Below are positions 5,136 to 5,185 of a stretch of 5,185 bases of DNA, in pieces. The DNA is taken from contig JAGPBG010000193.1 in assembly GCA_018063485.1 (NCBI GenBank), positions 1 through 5,185 on the forward strand. Direction: 5' to 3'. The DNA is from Cypionkella sp. (GTDB lineage Bacteria > Pseudomonadota > Alphaproteobacteria > Rhodobacterales > Rhodobacteraceae). A program made the position numbers and the translations under genes. How positions within the stretch are numbered: the stretch's first letter is position 1; each line of letters opens with the position of its first letter. The notes under the pieces are model-generated. The model worked only from the letters and a program-made list of their open reading frames with translations, had not been told where the DNA came from and ran no database searches.

Positions 5136-5185
5136 ATGTCGTCTTCCGCCATTGATGTGGTGCCGGTTGAACTTGGCAGCCGCCG
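5136..5185 (+). CDS. aroB: 3-dehydroquinate synthase, N-terminus only (cut by window edge)
   Basis: Sixteen complete codons are present, reading MSSSAIDVVPVELGSR. The VPVELGSR segment matches the opening of 3-dehydroquinate synthase, whose first beta strand usually reads like V.V.LG.R.Y. The start has a good ribosome-binding site, AAAGGA at 5122-5127, inside the end of aroK and eight bases upstream. AroB converts DAHP to 3-dehydroquinate using NAD+ and a divalent metal, the second step of the shikimate pathway. An aroK-aroB pair is a widespread arrangement, and this context carries most of the weight because the catalytic parts lie beyond the edge. Confidence 0.8.
   Translation, partial: MSSSAIDVVPVELGSR

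Noticed and set aside
1..5185. CRISPR arrays, tRNA or rRNA genes, a dif site
   Set aside because: I saw no regularly spaced repeats, no tRNA cloverleaf or rRNA-like stretch, and no dif-like sequence despite the presence of xerD.

Overview
The window looks like a chromosomal segment of an alphaproteobacterium of the Rhodobacteraceae/Roseobacter type. This rests on the high GC content judged by eye, on protein sequences that read like that family, and on the arrangement of a xerD-CorC/HlyC cluster divergent from aroK-aroB, which I recall from that group. No tools were available, so the placement comes from memory of protein families.

Layout, left to right. Positions 1-200 (minus strand) hold the N-terminal 66 codons of an IS110-family DEDD transposase that runs off the left edge. 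It is preceded at about 201-334 by a short, structure-rich non-coding stretch belonging at least partly to the insertion sequence. Next, all on the minus strand, comes a four-gene cluster read from right to left: a 44-residue single-pass membrane protein (4259-4393), a 530-residue secreted or periplasmic alpha-helical protein of unknown function (2677-4269), the tyrosine recombinase XerD (1712-2680), and a CNNM/CorC-type membrane protein with CBS domains (335-1642). The first three overlap (11 bases, then 4 bases) and are probably translationally coupled. The CorC-type gene follows xerD after 69 bases and has its own good ribosome-binding site. The insertion sequence lies directly downstream of this cluster in the same orientation.

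Positions 4394-4589 form a 196-base divergent control region with two inverted repeats and an AT-rich minus-strand -10-like box. To its right, on the plus strand, is shikimate kinase (aroK, 4590-5132). Three bases later comes the start of aroB (3-dehydroquinate synthase), cut by the right edge. AroB and AroK catalyse the second and fifth steps of the shikimate pathway, so this pair is a metabolic operon.

Most of the window is ordinary core-genome content. The points most worth a second look are: (a) the foldable RNA just upstream of the IS110 transposase, which can pair with the transposase ribosome-binding site and lies where some IS110 elements encode their bridge RNA; (b) the 14-bp near-perfect inverted repeat between the divergent operons; and (c) the uncharacterised pair of a tiny membrane protein and a 530-residue exported protein coupled to xerD. 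I did not find a clear, complete, undescribed system.
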